Positions 52,218 through 61,523 of a stretch of 64,000 nucleotides of DNA are shown piece after piece. The stretch comes from Sedimentitalea arenosa (GTDB lineage: Bacteria; Pseudomonadota; Alphaproteobacteria; Rhodobacterales; Rhodobacteraceae): contig NZ_JAELVR010000004.1 of NCBI RefSeq assembly GCF_016428585.1, positions 248,001-312,000 of the forward strand, read 5' to 3'. A model generated the notes under the pieces. The model searched no databases and was not told the origin of the DNA. It saw only the letters and a list, made by a program, of their open reading frames with translations. The position numbers and the translations under genes were made by a program. Position 1 is the first letter of the stretch. Every line of letters begins with the position of its first letter.

Positions 52218-52243
52218 AAAAAGGCCCGGCGACACGCCGGGCC
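52218..52243 (-). terminator. Rho-independent terminator after the VPLPA-CTERM gene
   Basis: On the minus strand a perfect 9-bp stem GGCCCGGCG/CGCCGGGCC with a 3-nt loop is followed directly by TTTTT, about 30 bases past the stop codon of the gene ending at 52272. It keeps that transcript out of the promoter of the ten-helix protein gene. Confidence 0.9.
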
Positions 52244-52271
52244 CTCAAGACGATGTGAGTCTAATGTGTAG

Positions 52272-52934
52272 TCAGCCGCGCGCGCGCCGGCGCTTCATCA
52301 AGCCGAATGCGGCGAGGCCGCCGACAAGCAGCGGCAGGCCGGCCGGCAGCGGAACAGGGGCGACCGCTCCGGCAACGAGCTTGTCGCCCGTCACCGTCAC
52401 GTAGTCGATCCGGAAACCTCTATTGGCGGCATCAACATCTGTCCAGAAAAGAAGGTTGAACTTGCCGTTAGCGGCACCGGTCAGCGTGATGGTTTCGGTG
52501 GACCAGGCTTCTGGGGACCAGTGTGCATCGCCATCGACACCGCCTTTAAATGCCTGAGTCCAGGCGGACGTGTCGTCGATGGCCGGCGCGGCGACGGACG
52601 TCCATGACAAGAAGAGACTGTCGCTCGCTGTGTTGCTGCTGTTGGTCCGCCAGTTGAAGGAGACAGTAACATTTTCGTATCCGGTGGCATCGATCACCAT
52701 GCTCGAGGCCGCAGCATCTGGGTTGCCATCGCGAACGTCCCGAAGACGCAGCATGCCGTTGTTGACGAAAACGTCATTGGGCGCGCGTTCCAACTCGCTC
52801 CAGCCGCCACCGACGCTTTTGCTGTCGGGACGGTCAAAATCGTCGCTGAAAAGGGTTGCTGCTGCGGCCGAACTCGCGGCAAAGGCGAGGGCCACGGCGA
52901 CGCAGGCAGGTTTCATAACGGCGAGCATTGTCAT
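52272..52934 (-). CDS. Exported VPLPA-CTERM surface protein
   Basis: A protein of about 220 residues with a signal peptide (ending ASSAAAATLF), a beta-rich domain similar to carbohydrate-binding or laminin-G-like folds (DDFDRPDSKSVGGGWSELER), and a C-terminal sorting signal: VPLPAGLPLLVGGLAAFGLM followed by KRRRARG. VPLPA is the Rhodobacteraceae variant of PEP-CTERM, processed by an exosortase. The start was set at MTML because GGAG lies 9 nt upstream. Base composition looks somewhat more AT-rich than its neighbours. It is monocistronic, with its own terminator. Confidence 0.75.
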   Translation of the reverse strand: MTMLAVMKPACVAVALAFAASSAAAATLFSDDFDRPDSKSVGGGWSELERAPNDVFVNNGMLRLRDVRDGNPDAAASSMVIDATGYENVTVSFNWRTNSSNTASDSLFLSWTSVAAPAIDDTSAWTQAFKGGVDGDAHWSPEAWSTETITLTGAANGKFNLLFWTDVDAANRGFRIDYVTVTGDKLVAGAVAPVPLPAGLPLLVGGLAAFGLMKRRRARG

Positions 52935-53041
52935 CGCAGATGGCTCCATACTGGTTAAAAACACAAAAACTAATCTAAATTACCCTTAAAACCCGCAGGG
53001 TTCAAGGACTATCAGGGTTAACACGGCAGGGTGACCCGGCG

Positions 53042-54679
53042 TCAGTGTCCGGCGCTTTCCATCTTGCGATGATCGATCACCTCTTCAAGCCAGCCTATCT
53101 TCATCTCGGGAACCGAGGACAGCAGAAGGTCGGTGTAATCATCGAAGGGCGGGCTGAGCACTTCGGATTTGGAGCCGTAGCGTTGCACCTTTCCCTGGTA
53201 CATCACGGCGATCGAATCCGCGATGGCGCGCACCGTGGCCAGGTCGTGTGTGATGAAGAGATAGGCGACATCCTCTATTTTCTGCAGCTGGAGCAGTAGT
53301 TTCAGGATCCCGTCGGCGACCAGCGGATCGAGTGCCGACGTGACCTCGTCACAGATGATCATCTTCGGTTTGGCGGCCAGCGCCCTGGCGATGCAGACAC
53401 GTTGTTTCTGTCCACCTGACAACTCAGCCGGATAGCGGTCCTGAAAGCCATCTCCCAGTTCGATCTCGTCCAGCAGCTCCTGGATGCGCCGCTGCTTTTC
53501 GCGCCCCTTGAGCCCGAAATAGAACTCCAGCGGTCGCCCGATGATGGTTCCGACAGTTTGGCGCGGATTCATCGCCGTGTCGGCCATCTGGTAAATCATC
53601 TGCAACTCGCGCAGATCCTCGTAGCTGCGCCCGCCGAGGTCGGGCGACAGTGTGCGCCCGGCAAAGTCGATCTGCCCGTCGCGCGGAGGCAGGAGGCCGG
53701 TGATCACGCGGGCAAGGGTCGACTTGCCCGATCCGCTTTCGCCCACAACGGCGAGGGTCTGGCCCGGGTGCAGATCGACGGTGACGTCGTGCAACACGTC
53801 GAACGGGGTGCCGGGATAGCGCGCGGTGATCCCGCGCACGCTGAGCAGCGGTTCGGGTGTCGGTTGTTTCTCCTCGTGCTTGATCGATCGCACAGATACC
53901 AGCGCCTGGGTGTATTCCTCCTGCGGCGTGTTGATGATCTGGTCGGTGGTTCCGTATTCGACCATGTCGCCCATCTTGAGCACCATGATGTGATCGGAGA
54001 CCTGCGCCACCACAGCGAGGTCATGGGTGATATAGAGTGCTGCGACCCCGGTGTCGCGGATTGCGTCCTTGATCGCCGCCAGAACGTCGATCTGGGTGGT
54101 CACGTCCAGCGCCGTCGTCGGTTCGTCGAACACAACGAGGTCGGGTTCGGGGCAAAGCGCCAATGCGGTCATGCAGCGCTGCAACTGTCCGCCCGAGACC
54201 TGGTGCGGATAGCGGTTGCCGATGTTTTCGGGATCCGGCAGCCCCAGCTTGGCGAACAGCGCGACTGCACGCGCTTCAGCGTCTTTTCGCGAGAACTTGT
54301 TGTGGCGGATCGCGGCCTCGGTCACCTGCTCCATGATCTTCTTGGCGGGGTTGAAGGACGCCGCGGCTGATTGGCTGACATAGGTCACTTCACCGCCGCG
54401 CAGGTGGCGCACATCGCGAAGACCGGATTTCAGGATGTCGCGCCCGTTGACCCAGACCTCGCCGCCGGTGATTTCGACGCCGCCACGGCCATAGGCCATG
54501 GTGGCGAGGCCGATCGTCGATTTCCCGGCGCCGGACTCGCCGATCAGGCCCAGCACCTCGCCCTTCTGCAGATCGAAATCGACCCCGTGGACGATCTCGA
54601 TCGGATGCGGCTTTTCGCCTGGCGGATAGACCGTCGCGCCGATCTTGAGATTGCGGACCTTGACGAGCGGATCGGACAT
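53042..54679 (-). CDS. Fused DppD-DppF-type peptide ABC transporter ATPase
   Basis: A 545-residue protein with two complete ATPase domains. Domain 1: Walker A GESGAGKST, signature VSGGQLQRCM, Walker B LVVFDEPTTALD. Domain 2: GESGSGKST, LSGGQKQRVCIARAL, MIICDEVTSALD. Domain 1 recalls DppD/OppD and domain 2 DppF/OppF. The ATG overlaps the stop of the permease gene (TGATG). It powers import of di-/oligopeptides or similar solutes. It is last in the operon. Confidence 0.92.
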   Translation of the reverse strand: MSDPLVKVRNLKIGATVYPPGEKPHPIEIVHGVDFDLQKGEVLGLIGESGAGKSTIGLATMAYGRGGVEITGGEVWVNGRDILKSGLRDVRHLRGGEVTYVSQSAAASFNPAKKIMEQVTEAAIRHNKFSRKDAEARAVALFAKLGLPDPENIGNRYPHQVSGGQLQRCMTALALCPEPDLVVFDEPTTALDVTTQIDVLAAIKDAIRDTGVAALYITHDLAVVAQVSDHIMVLKMGDMVEYGTTDQIINTPQEEYTQALVSVRSIKHEEKQPTPEPLLSVRGITARYPGTPFDVLHDVTVDLHPGQTLAVVGESGSGKSTLARVITGLLPPRDGQIDFAGRTLSPDLGGRSYEDLRELQMIYQMADTAMNPRQTVGTIIGRPLEFYFGLKGREKQRRIQELLDEIELGDGFQDRYPAELSGGQKQRVCIARALAAKPKMIICDEVTSALDPLVADGILKLLLQLQKIEDVAYLFITHDLATVRAIADSIAVMYQGKVQRYGSKSEVLSPPFDDYTDLLLSSVPEMKIGWLEEVIDHRKMESAGH

Positions 54680-55494
54680 CAGCCGCGCCCTCCTTTCAGG
54701 CTTGTGGTGCGGTTCAGCACCCAGTCGGCCACCAGGTTGACCGAGATCGCCAGCGTGGCGATGGCAAACGCCGGGATCAGGGCCGCGGGGATGCCGTAAA
54801 CGATGCCTTCCTTGTTCTCTTTGACGATCCCGCCCCAATCCGCCTGGGGTGGCTGGACGCCAAGACCGAGGAACGAGAGGGTGGATACGAACAGCACCGC
54901 GAAGATGAACCGCAGGCCCATCTCGGCGACCAGAGGTGACAGCGCGTTGGGCAGGATTTCGCGGAAGATGATCCAGGCTGTCTTTTCGCCGCGCAGGCGG
55001 GCCGCTTCGACATAGTCCATCACGGTGATGTCGACGGCGACGGCGCGGGCGAGACGATAGACGCGGGTGGAGTCGAGCAGGCCCATGACGATGATCAGCA
55101 CCGGGATCGTCACCGGCATGACCGACAGGACGACCAGCGCGAAAATCAGCGAGGGGATCGACATCATGAGGTCCACGAAGCGGCTGAGAACCTGGTCGAT
55201 CCAGCCGCCGGAGACCGCCGCAATGAAGCCGAGCACCGAGCCTGTAACGAAGCTCAGAATGGTTGCCATCGTGGCGATGAAGATCGTCGTGCGCCCACCA
55301 TAGATCATCCTGCTGAGCAGGTCGCGCCCGATGCTGTCGGTGCCCAGCAGAAACTGCTCGGAGGACGGCTCCCACACGTCGCCGACCACTTCGGCCATTC
55401 CATAGGGGGCCAGCAACGGCGCGAAGATCGCCATCAGAAAATAGAGCGACGTGAAGAACAGGCCGATCAGTGCGGAGATGGGGATGTTTTTCAT
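54679..55494 (-). CDS. DppC-type peptide ABC transporter permease
   Basis: A 271-residue permease: N-terminal helix and the DppC segment FLLGTDSIGRDLLSRMIYGGR, six helices, EAA-loop region YVEAARLRGEKTAWIIFREI and LSFLGLGVQPPQADWGG. GGAGG lies before the ATG. It pairs with the DppB-type permease encoded upstream; a 115-bp gap separates them and shows no gene. Confidence 0.92.
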   Translation of the reverse strand: MKNIPISALIGLFFTSLYFLMAIFAPLLAPYGMAEVVGDVWEPSSEQFLLGTDSIGRDLLSRMIYGGRTTIFIATMATILSFVTGSVLGFIAAVSGGWIDQVLSRFVDLMMSIPSLIFALVVLSVMPVTIPVLIIVMGLLDSTRVYRLARAVAVDITVMDYVEAARLRGEKTAWIIFREILPNALSPLVAEMGLRFIFAVLFVSTLSFLGLGVQPPQADWGGIVKENKEGIVYGIPAALIPAFAIATLAISVNLVADWVLNRTTSLKGGRG

Positions 55495-55609
55495 GCGGGC
55501 GCCTCCGGTTTGCTGGGGGCGTCGTGTTTTGCCGAGACCGGGGGACCGCCGGCGCTTCCGTGCGGCGGGACTGCGTAGTCGTGCGGCATGAGTCCGTTCT
55601 GCGAAAACC

Positions 55610-56566
55610 TCATTTCGGGTGCCTCAGCCTCGGGTTGGTCAGGATCGACACGATGTCGGCGATCATGTTGAGACCGATATAGACGGCGGCGAAAATCAGA
55701 CCGCAGGCTTGCACCACAGGCACGTCGCGTTTGGACACGTGATCGACAAGATACTGGCCCATGCCCGGATAGACGAAGACCACCTCGATCACCACGACGC
55801 CGACCACGAGGTACGCGAGGTTCAGCATGACCACATTGACGATCGGGGCGATGGCGTTGGGAAAGGCGTGCTTGCGGATCACGTCGAATCGGCTGAGTCC
55901 CTTGAGCTCGGCTGTTTCGATATAGGCGGATTGCATCACGTTCAGGATCGCGGCGCGGGTCATGCGCATCATGTGGGCCAGCACGACCAGAGTCAGCACC
56001 ATGACGGGAAGCGCGATGGCGTTCAGTTTCTGGCCCAGCGTCATGCTGTCGTTGATCATCGCGACCGACGGAAACCAGCCGAGCTTGACCGAGACGAAAT
56101 ACATCAGCACGTAGCCGATCAGGAATTCGGGGATCGAAATCGACGCCAGCGTTACGCCGGAAATCAGCTTGTCGGGCCAGCGGTCGCGGTAGCGCACGGC
56201 CAGCAGGCCGAGGAAGATCGCCAGCGGCACCGCGATGACGGCAGCCCAGAAAGCGAGAAAGAGAGTGTTCCAGAAGCGAGTGCCGAGGCTTTCGGCGATG
56301 TCGCGCCCGTTGGTCAGCGCGGTCCCCAGATCACCCTGCAGCACGCCGCCGAGCCAGGTGAAGTAGCGCGTCACCGCCGGCTCGTTCATGCCCAGTTCCT
56401 CGCGCAGGTTCGCGAGCGCCTCAGGCGTGGCGGATTGACCGAGAATGGACTGTGCCACGTCTCCCGGCAGGATCGTCGTTCCTGCGAAGATCAGGATCGA
56501 CGCGAAGAACAGAAGCAGCAGGCCCAGCGACAGTCGCTGGGCCACGAGTTTCAGGACCGGGTGCAT
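55610..56566 (-). CDS. DppB-type peptide ABC transporter permease
   Basis: A 318-residue permease starting MHPVLKLVAQRL, whose ATG overlaps the stop of the binding-protein gene (ATGA). Features: LREELGMNEPAVTRYFTWLGG, six helices, EAA-loop YIETAELKGLSRFDVIRKHA and YPGMGQYLVDHV. It has the usual DppB length and order. Confidence 0.92.
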   Translation of the reverse strand: MHPVLKLVAQRLSLGLLLLFFASILIFAGTTILPGDVAQSILGQSATPEALANLREELGMNEPAVTRYFTWLGGVLQGDLGTALTNGRDIAESLGTRFWNTLFLAFWAAVIAVPLAIFLGLLAVRYRDRWPDKLISGVTLASISIPEFLIGYVLMYFVSVKLGWFPSVAMINDSMTLGQKLNAIALPVMVLTLVVLAHMMRMTRAAILNVMQSAYIETAELKGLSRFDVIRKHAFPNAIAPIVNVVMLNLAYLVVGVVVIEVVFVYPGMGQYLVDHVSKRDVPVVQACGLIFAAVYIGLNMIADIVSILTNPRLRHPK

Positions 56567-58161
56567 CAGGCCGTCTTGAGCCAGCACTTCACCGCGGCTT
56601 GGTTGCTCATCATTTCGCCGTTGGGATCGTCGATCCAGCCGCCAAGGTCGTTGGAGACGCCGTTCACGAAGTCGTTGAACATCGGCAGGATCAGGCCGCC
56701 CTCGTCGCGCAGCATCATGCCCATCTTGGAATAGATATCCTTGCGCTTGGCGTCGTCGAGTTCGGCGCGGGCCTGCAGCAGCATGGCGTCGAAATCGTCG
56801 CGCTTCCAGCGGGTGTCGTTCCAGTCCGCGGTCGACAGGTAGGCCGTGGCATACATCTGGTCCTGCACCGGGCGTCCGCCCCAGTAGGAGGCGCAGAAGG
56901 GCTGCTTGTTCCAGACTTCCGACCAGTAGCCGTCATTGGGTTCGCGCTTGATCTCGAGTGGGATGCCCGCGGCCTGTGCGGTCTGCTGGAACAGTGCCGA
57001 GGCGTCCACGGCGCCGGGGAACGCGCCATCGGCGGTACGCAGGATGATCGGGCTGCCGTCATGGCCGGATTTCTTGTAGTGCTCGGCGGCCTTTTCGATC
57101 GAATGCTCGCGCTGCGGGATGGTGTCGTCGAACAGCGGATAGGACGCGTTGATCGGGAAGTCGTTGCCGATGCTGCCATAACCGCGGAGGATCTTGTCGA
57201 CCATCTCTTCCCGGTTGATCGCGTATTTCAGCGCGAGGCGCAGTTCGTTCATGTCGAACGGCGGCGTGTCGATATGCATGATGAAGACATAGTGGCCGCG
57301 CCCCGAGGAACTGCGCACCGCCAGGTTGGGCGCGCGATCCAGCAGGCTTGCGACCTTGGGGTCGACCCGGTTGATCGCGTGCACCTGACCCGACTGCAGC
57401 GCCGCCGTGCGGGCGGTGGCGTCGTTCAGCACCAGCTGCTCCACCTCGGCCGCCCAGCCGCGGTTGTCGGCGTCCCAGTAGTCGTCGCGACGCTTGAAGC
57501 CGTGCCGCACGCCGGGCTCGTCCACCTCGAGCGTGTAGGGGCCGGTCCCGATGGCGGCGCCGGGATCGTCCATGCCGCCGCCGGGCTGGATGATCAGGTG
57601 ATAGTCGGCCATCAGGTAGGGCAGGTCGGCGTTCGGGGTCTCCAGTTCGACGATGAAATTGTCGCCGTCGATCTTCATGTCCGCGATTCCGCGCATGATG
57701 CCGAGCGCACCGGACTGGCTGTCCTCGTTCGAGTGGCGCTGCATCGTCATCAGAACGTCTTCGGGCGTCATGTCCTTTCCGTTCGAGAACGGGATTCCCT
57801 TGCGGACCTTGAAGGCCCATGTCTTGGCGTCCGCCGACGCTTCGACGCTTTCGGCCATGCGGAATTCGATCTGGCCTTCGGGATCGACCTCGACCAGCGT
57901 CTCACCCCAGCAGTAGAGGTTGTTGAGCGGCACTTCCGACGCGGTCAGCGCCGGGTCCTGGGTGTTGGTGCTCTCGCCGCCCGAGCTGCCGATCTTGATG
58001 GTGCCGCCCCGTTTCGGAGTCTCCGCGCGGGCCGCGTCTGCAAAGATGGTGCTGGCCACGGCGGCGCTGACGCCGAGGGCCGCGGCCTTACCCATGAATT
58101 CGCGCCGGCTCATGCGGCCCGCAGTCACTCGGCTGGCCATGTAGGTCAGTTGATCGTTCAT
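56566..58161 (-). CDS. Tat-exported peptide/solute-binding protein (SBP family 5)
   Basis: A 531-residue family 5 binding protein. The Tat signal is MSRREFMGKAAALGVSAAVA, preceded by about 20 residues. The mature part starts with PKRGGTIKIGS; family motifs include GPYTLEVDEPGVRHGFKRR. The start MNDQLTY has GGGAGA upstream. It would bind a peptide-like ligand and pass it to the DppBC-like permease. The upstream CocE-type hydrolase suggests the ligand is an ester or peptide broken down after import. Confidence 0.9.
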   Translation of the reverse strand: MNDQLTYMASRVTAGRMSRREFMGKAAALGVSAAVASTIFADAARAETPKRGGTIKIGSSGGESTNTQDPALTASEVPLNNLYCWGETLVEVDPEGQIEFRMAESVEASADAKTWAFKVRKGIPFSNGKDMTPEDVLMTMQRHSNEDSQSGALGIMRGIADMKIDGDNFIVELETPNADLPYLMADYHLIIQPGGGMDDPGAAIGTGPYTLEVDEPGVRHGFKRRDDYWDADNRGWAAEVEQLVLNDATARTAALQSGQVHAINRVDPKVASLLDRAPNLAVRSSSGRGHYVFIMHIDTPPFDMNELRLALKYAINREEMVDKILRGYGSIGNDFPINASYPLFDDTIPQREHSIEKAAEHYKKSGHDGSPIILRTADGAFPGAVDASALFQQTAQAAGIPLEIKREPNDGYWSEVWNKQPFCASYWGGRPVQDQMYATAYLSTADWNDTRWKRDDFDAMLLQARAELDDAKRKDIYSKMGMMLRDEGGLILPMFNDFVNGVSNDLGGWIDDPNGEMMSNQAAVKCWLKTA

Positions 58162-58281
58162 AGAATGTCTCCCGGTTGTCTCTGAAGCGCTTTCAGCGCC
58201 GTTTTTCTTGATTGATGGGTCAAGGTTTGCGTATTTCCGCCGACCCCGCAAGGGGCAATGTCCGACATTCCCGCGCAAAGC

Positions 58282-60255
58282 TCAGAGGTTGTCGCGGGGA
58301 ATGCGCTCGCTCAGGTTGCGTTCGTGCACCACTTCGTCGTTCTCGAGCGCGGTGATCCGCGCGCTCAGGTGGAAGTGGGTCGCATCCGACCACATCTCGC
58401 AGAGTGTCTCTGTGCGCAGCCGGAGCCCGTCGCGTTCCAGCTCGTCCGTCCAGTGACATGCCCCGCGGGCCGAGAGCGGATCGTCGGGGTGGATGCTCCA
58501 GCGCTCGCGCGCCACCGATCCCGCGATCAGACCATGATCCGCATCCTCGACCTTGCCAAAATCGTCCTCGATCACCAGGTGGACCTGCCCGGTGACCTGA
58601 TCGGTCTCGCGGCGGCGCACATGCGCCTCGGGGCGGAGTTCGCGGGTTTGCCACGGGGCGTCCGCATCCGGCGGTGGAAAACTCCAATCGGGCGTCGCGG
58701 TCACGTCGCAGAGCGGCAGATCGACCGATCCGCCAGTCAGGGTCAGGGTGGCGGCGCCGGGCGCGGGCCAGATCAGTGGCCAATAGGCGGTCGAGATCGC
58801 TACCCGCAGCCGATGTCCCGCCGGCACCTTGTAGGCGATGTGATCGAGTTGCAGGGCGATGTCGCAAGGCTGGCCCGGAACGAGGGGCGCCGGTTCTGCT
58901 GCGCCACCGCGATGGCTGAGGTTCAGTACACCATAGGTAATCCGCGTGCTGGCCCCGTCGGGGTGCACATGACAGAGTCGTACGGCGATCTGTGCCTGCG
59001 TCTTGTCCGAGGCCAACCGGAGCCGCAGGCGCGGAGCGCCGGCGATGGCCATGTCCGCGTCAAGCGGCGCGCTGTCGAAACAGGCCGACAGAGCATCGTC
59101 GCGGCGCTGATCGCCCGGCATCTCTGGGCCAAGCCAGATGGCGCAGTATTCGCCAGACTCGGCACCGCAATCCGCCGGCGAGCAGACGTTGCGTGTCAAC
59201 GCGCCGCCGCTCGGAGCGAGCCCCGTGTCTGTCAGGTGCAGCCGTTCGGGGCGGGTGACGGGATCGGCCAGCCAGCGTCCGGGCCGGGTTTCATACCAGC
59301 GCGCAGGCCGCACGCCGTCCATCAGGTAGCTGCGCAGGTCGGGGTCGGAGTCGACGCCGGTGTCGGCCCCCTTGAGCCAGCGGTCCCACCAGCGCAATGC
59401 CTCCTGCAGAAACCCGATGCGCGGCTCGGGCACGGCGAAATGCGGGTACTTGTGAACCCAGGGGCCGATGATGCCCTTGCTGCCGGGGATGTTCTCCACG
59501 ATCTGCGGCACCGCGTTCTTGTAGGCGTCGCCCCAGCCTCCGATCGCCAGCACCTTTGCCTTGATCGCGGCATACTCCTCGCAGACGGACCCGTGCCGCC
59601 AATAGGCGTCCCGGCGCTGGTGGCGCAGCCATGTCGCGGGCAGAAAGGGTTCGTTTTCAAGACGCTCCAGCCACATCCTTCGCCAGTCGGGGCGCAAGGC
59701 CGGGTCGGGCGCGCGGGACGAATAGCTCCACATCGTCGCGCCCCAGCCGAGGTTCTCGTTCAGGAGGCCGCCGCCCTTGTAGTGGATGTCGTCGGCGAAA
59801 CGGTCCACCGTCGAACAGAGCGTGATGATCGCTTTCAGGGGGTCGGGCGCGAGCGCCGCGACCTGAAGCGAGTTGAAGCCGCCCCAGCTGATTCCCATCA
59901 TGCCGACGGTGCCCGAACACCAGGGCTGCGTGGCGAGCCAGTTCACCACCTCGACCGCGTCGGAAAGCTCCTGTTCGGTGTATTCGTCGGTCATCAGCCC
60001 GTCGCTGTCGCCGTTGCCGCGGATGTCGACGCGGATGCAGGCATAGCCGCGCCGGGCAAACCAGGGATGGGTCAGCGCGTCGCGCGCGCAAGTGCCGTCG
60101 CGCTTGCGGTAGGGCAGGTATTCGAGGATTGCCGGCACCGGGTCGTCGGCCGCGTCGACCGGGCGCCAGACACGGGCCGACAGGCGGCAACCATCGGCCA
60201 GCGGGATGACCATGTCGGGCAGTTCTTCGATCTCGCGCAAGGTGTTCGTCTGCAT
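58282..60255 (-). CDS. CocE/NonD-family alpha/beta hydrolase (X-Pro dipeptidyl-peptidase-like)
   Basis: A 657-residue hydrolase. N-terminal alpha/beta domain: LEYLPYRKRDG, VRVDIRGNGDSDG, nucleophile elbow GISWGGF (Ser123), then KVLAIGGWGDAYKNAV with the Asp region and GPWVHKYPHFA with the His region. The C-terminal half is the jelly-roll beta domain of the X-Pro peptidase/CocE family. No signal peptide, so cytoplasmic. It lies 120 bases before the transporter operon on the same strand and 3 bases after dtd; it probably acts on imported peptides or esters. Confidence 0.87.
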   Translation of the reverse strand: MQTNTLREIEELPDMVIPLADGCRLSARVWRPVDAADDPVPAILEYLPYRKRDGTCARDALTHPWFARRGYACIRVDIRGNGDSDGLMTDEYTEQELSDAVEVVNWLATQPWCSGTVGMMGISWGGFNSLQVAALAPDPLKAIITLCSTVDRFADDIHYKGGGLLNENLGWGATMWSYSSRAPDPALRPDWRRMWLERLENEPFLPATWLRHQRRDAYWRHGSVCEEYAAIKAKVLAIGGWGDAYKNAVPQIVENIPGSKGIIGPWVHKYPHFAVPEPRIGFLQEALRWWDRWLKGADTGVDSDPDLRSYLMDGVRPARWYETRPGRWLADPVTRPERLHLTDTGLAPSGGALTRNVCSPADCGAESGEYCAIWLGPEMPGDQRRDDALSACFDSAPLDADMAIAGAPRLRLRLASDKTQAQIAVRLCHVHPDGASTRITYGVLNLSHRGGAAEPAPLVPGQPCDIALQLDHIAYKVPAGHRLRVAISTAYWPLIWPAPGAATLTLTGGSVDLPLCDVTATPDWSFPPPDADAPWQTRELRPEAHVRRRETDQVTGQVHLVIEDDFGKVEDADHGLIAGSVARERWSIHPDDPLSARGACHWTDELERDGLRLRTETLCEMWSDATHFHLSARITALENDEVVHERNLSERIPRDNL

Positions 60256-60258
60256 CTC

Positions 60259-60696
60259 TCAGGTCTCCATCCAGATGGTCACCGGACCGTCATTGATCAG
60301 CGCCACGGCCATGTCGGCGCCGAACCGGCCCTTGGCCACGTCGATGCCCTGCGCGGCGAGATCGGCGGCGAAGAGGTCGTAGAGCGGCTCGCCCTCGTCG
60401 GGCGCGGCGGCGGTTGAGAACCCGGGGCGGTTGCCGCGCGACGTGTCGGCCGCCAGTGTGAACTGGCTGACCACCAGCGCCGCGCCGCCATTGTCAGCCA
60501 GCGACCGGTTCATCTTGCCGGCCTCGTCCTTGAAGATGCGCAGCTTGGGAATCTTCGCGGCGAGCTTTCTGGCCTCGGCCTCTGTGTCGCCCTGCATGGC
60601 GCAGACCAGGATCAGAAGGCCGGGGCCGATCCGCCCGATTACCACGCTCTCAACGGTGACGCTCGCCTCGGCGACTCTCTGGATCAGCGCGCGCAT
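60259..60696 (-). CDS. dtd: Dtd: D-aminoacyl-tRNA deacylase
   Basis: A 145-residue enzyme that removes wrongly attached D-amino acids (and Gly from tRNA-Ala). Family motifs: [16 protein letters not shown], the active-site [20 protein letters not shown] and the C-terminal [10 protein letters not shown] (the usual NxGP motif). The ATG overlaps the stop of the nitroreductase gene (TGATG). The longer open frame upstream is a shadow of that gene. Confidence 0.95.
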   Translation of the reverse strand: MRALIQRVAEASVTVESVVIGRIGPGLLILVCAMQGDTEAEARKLAAKIPKLRIFKDEAGKMNRSLADNGGAALVVSQFTLAADTSRGNRPGFSTAAAPDEGEPLYDLFAADLAAQGIDVAKGRFGADMAVALINDGPVTIWMET

Positions 60697-61376
60697 CAGG
60701 CCTCTCCCCGCCAGTCGACGATCTCGGCCAGATCGGCGCGGTCGGTGCGGAAGGCATTGGCCGGGTTGTCGGGATCGGCGCGGCCGAACGAGATCGCGCA
60801 GAGGATCAGGCGGTCTTCGGGGATGCCGAAGTAACGGTGCAGGAAGGGGCCGTATGAGGCCACCGCCGCCTGCGCGATCGAAGCTACGCCCTGCGCTTGC
60901 GCGGCGAGCGTGAAGGCGGTGACGAACCCGCCGCAATCCATCGCGCCGTAGGGGCCGAGATCGGCGGGGCTCGAGATGATGGCGCAATGCGGCGCGTCGA
61001 ACAGATCGAAATTGCGCATCATCTGGCGGGCCGAGCCGGCGCGGTCGCCTTTTTCTATCCCGACCGCGTCATAGAGTTGAAAACCGCAGGCACGTCGGCG
61101 GTCTTGATAGATGCCGGTATAGCGCTTGGGCCATTCCATGTCGGGGTTTGGGGCCGTGCTTTCGGCCTCGGCGCGCAAGGCGACGCGGAACCGGTCGGTC
61201 TCGTCTCCGCTGGTCAGGGTCACCTGCCAGGGCTGCGCGTTGCACCAGCTCGGCACGCGCCGGGCGGTGGCGATGATGTTCTCGATGGTGGCGCGTGGCA
61301 CCGGATCCGGCCGGAAGGCGCGGCAGGAGTGGCGCTGCGCGAAAAGCGCATCGAGATCGGCATGGGAGAGTGTCAT
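60696..61376 (-). CDS. Nitroreductase-family FMN oxidoreductase
   Basis: A 226-residue flavoprotein: FMN-binding [19 protein letters not shown] and [16 protein letters not shown], then [20 protein letters not shown] and a C-terminal [15 protein letters not shown]. It would reduce nitro compounds, quinones or similar substrates with NAD(P)H. It is the first gene of the leftward run dtd-cocE-SBP-dpp and divergent from hsp20. Confidence 0.88.
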   Translation of the reverse strand: MTLSHADLDALFAQRHSCRAFRPDPVPRATIENIIATARRVPSWCNAQPWQVTLTSGDETDRFRVALRAEAESTAPNPDMEWPKRYTGIYQDRRRACGFQLYDAVGIEKGDRAGSARQMMRNFDLFDAPHCAIISSPADLGPYGAMDCGGFVTAFTLAAQAQGVASIAQAAVASYGPFLHRYFGIPEDRLILCAISFGRADPDNPANAFRTDRADLAEIVDWRGEA

Positions 61377-61472
61377 GGCAGAGTCCTGCTGGTTTCGGGC
61401 GCAGGATGGCGGCAGGCGGCCGGAACCGCAAGGCCGGGATCGTGGTTGAATTTGACCGGGATCAAGGTTGAC

Positions 61473-61488
61473 ATTCCGGCTTTGGAAT
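61473..61488. promoter_or_regulatory. Persulfide-repressor-type operator in the hsp20 promoter
   Basis: Exact ATTC-CGGCTTTG-GAAT, 36-51 bases before the hsp20 start. A consensus -35 (TTGACA, 61468-61473) shares its last base with the left arm; no good -10 is obvious. This is the same pattern as at soxX and at 52148-52188. Confidence 0.6.
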
Positions 61489-61523
61489 ACGGTTTTCGCA
61501 GGAAACAAGAAGGAGGACCAACG

